Both the position numbers and the translations under genes were made by a program. Of a DNA stretch of 15,698 nt, positions 15,406 to 15,698 are shown one piece after another. The number at the start of each line of letters is the position of its first letter. Within the stretch, counting starts at the first letter, position 1. The notes beneath the pieces were generated by a model. It was given only the letters and a program-made list of their open reading frames with translations, did not search any database and was not told the origin of the DNA. Source of the DNA: an uncultured Clostridia bacterium. GTDB lineage: Bacteria > Bacillota > Clostridia > TANB77 > CAG-508. Location: contig CALYAH010000054.1 of NCBI GenBank assembly GCA_944393455.1, positions 1 through 15,698 of the forward strand. Direction: 5' to 3'.

Positions 15406-15698
15406 ATGAAAAAAGTACTGCTAGTATTTGGAACAAGACCAGAAGCAATAAAAATGTGTCCACTAGTAAAAGAATTAAAAACAAGGAAAAATATTGAAGT
15501 AAAGGTATGCGTTACTGGCCAGCATAAAGAAATGTTACAGCAAGTTTTAGAATGTTTTAAAGTGGTTCCTGATTATAATTTAGAGATAATGAAAGAAAAG
15601 CAAACTTTATTTGATATAACTACAAATATAATATCAAAAATAAAACCAGTATTAGAGAAAGAAAAACCGGATATTGTGTTAGTACATGGAGATACAAC
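15406..15698 (+). CDS. wecB: UDP-N-acetylglucosamine 2-epimerase, 3' partial (WecB/MnaA type)
   Basis: Only the first 97 residues are in the window. KVLLVFGTRPEAIKMCPLVKEL (3-24) is the near-invariant start of non-hydrolysing UDP-GlcNAc 2-epimerases, followed by VTGQHKEML (42-50) and VLVHGDTT at the window edge, all in the expected spacing. The enzyme makes UDP-ManNAc, the substrate of the preceding dehydrogenase. AAGGAG (about 15389-15394) lies upstream of ATG 15406. A CGG at 15668 is out of frame (CCG GAT). The rest of the gene lies beyond the window. Confidence 0.94.
   Translation, partial: MKKVLLVFGTRPEAIKMCPLVKELKTRKNIEVKVCVTGQHKEMLQQVLECFKVVPDYNLEIMKEKQTLFDITTNIISKIKPVLEKEKPDIVLVHGDT

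Overview
The window looks like a chromosomal surface-polysaccharide locus from a very AT-rich Gram-positive bacterium, most likely an uncultured Clostridia-type member of the Bacillota. The evidence is strong AAGGAGG-type ribosome binding sites, near-consensus sigma-A promoters, AGA as the dominant arginine codon, and tightly packed co-directional genes. Every gene I support is on the + strand. No tRNA, rRNA, CRISPR array, insertion sequence or attachment site was seen.

Layout. Positions 1-1677 hold the end of a membrane-anchored helical protein of unknown function and a LytR-CpsA-Psr (LCP) transferase, closed by a clear intrinsic terminator (1683-1726). A consensus promoter (1824-1852) then drives a small VanZ-like gene (1870-2345). 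A second consensus promoter (2440-2468) precedes the main operon. Its genes are a UDP-GlcNAc 4,6-dehydratase, a PLP aminotransferase, a monotopic sugar-phosphate transferase and a PglD-type acetyltransferase (together the di-N-acetylbacillosamine module, equivalent to pglF/E/C/D or B. subtilis epsC/N/L/M). They are followed by a WbuB-like glycosyltransferase, a heparinase II/III-like protein, a Wzy-type polymerase, a GT4 glycosyltransferase, a Wzx-type flippase, a CysE-like acyltransferase, UDP-ManNAc dehydrogenase and the start of UDP-GlcNAc 2-epimerase.

How they work together. The first four operon genes make UDP-diNAcBac and load it onto undecaprenyl phosphate. The glycosyltransferases extend the repeat unit, WecB/WecC supply UDP-ManNAcA, Wzx flips and Wzy polymerises. 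The upstream LCP protein is a candidate for attaching the polymer to peptidoglycan. The heparinase-like protein may cut or edit a uronic-acid-containing chain.

Most unusual observation. Three genes (VanZ-like, aminotransferase, heparinase-like) are broken by four +1 frame changes. At every one the zero-frame codon at the junction is CGG, and the correct frame resumes on its GG as a glycine codon (CGG-A three times, CGG-T once). My hand scan found 30 CGG trinucleotides on the + strand. The only four in a reading frame are these four junctions, while CGA, CGT and CGC are used normally as arginine. This suggests CGG is unassigned in this organism and is passed by +1 frameshifting or CGGN quadruplet decoding. 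A systematic sequencing artefact is the main alternative.
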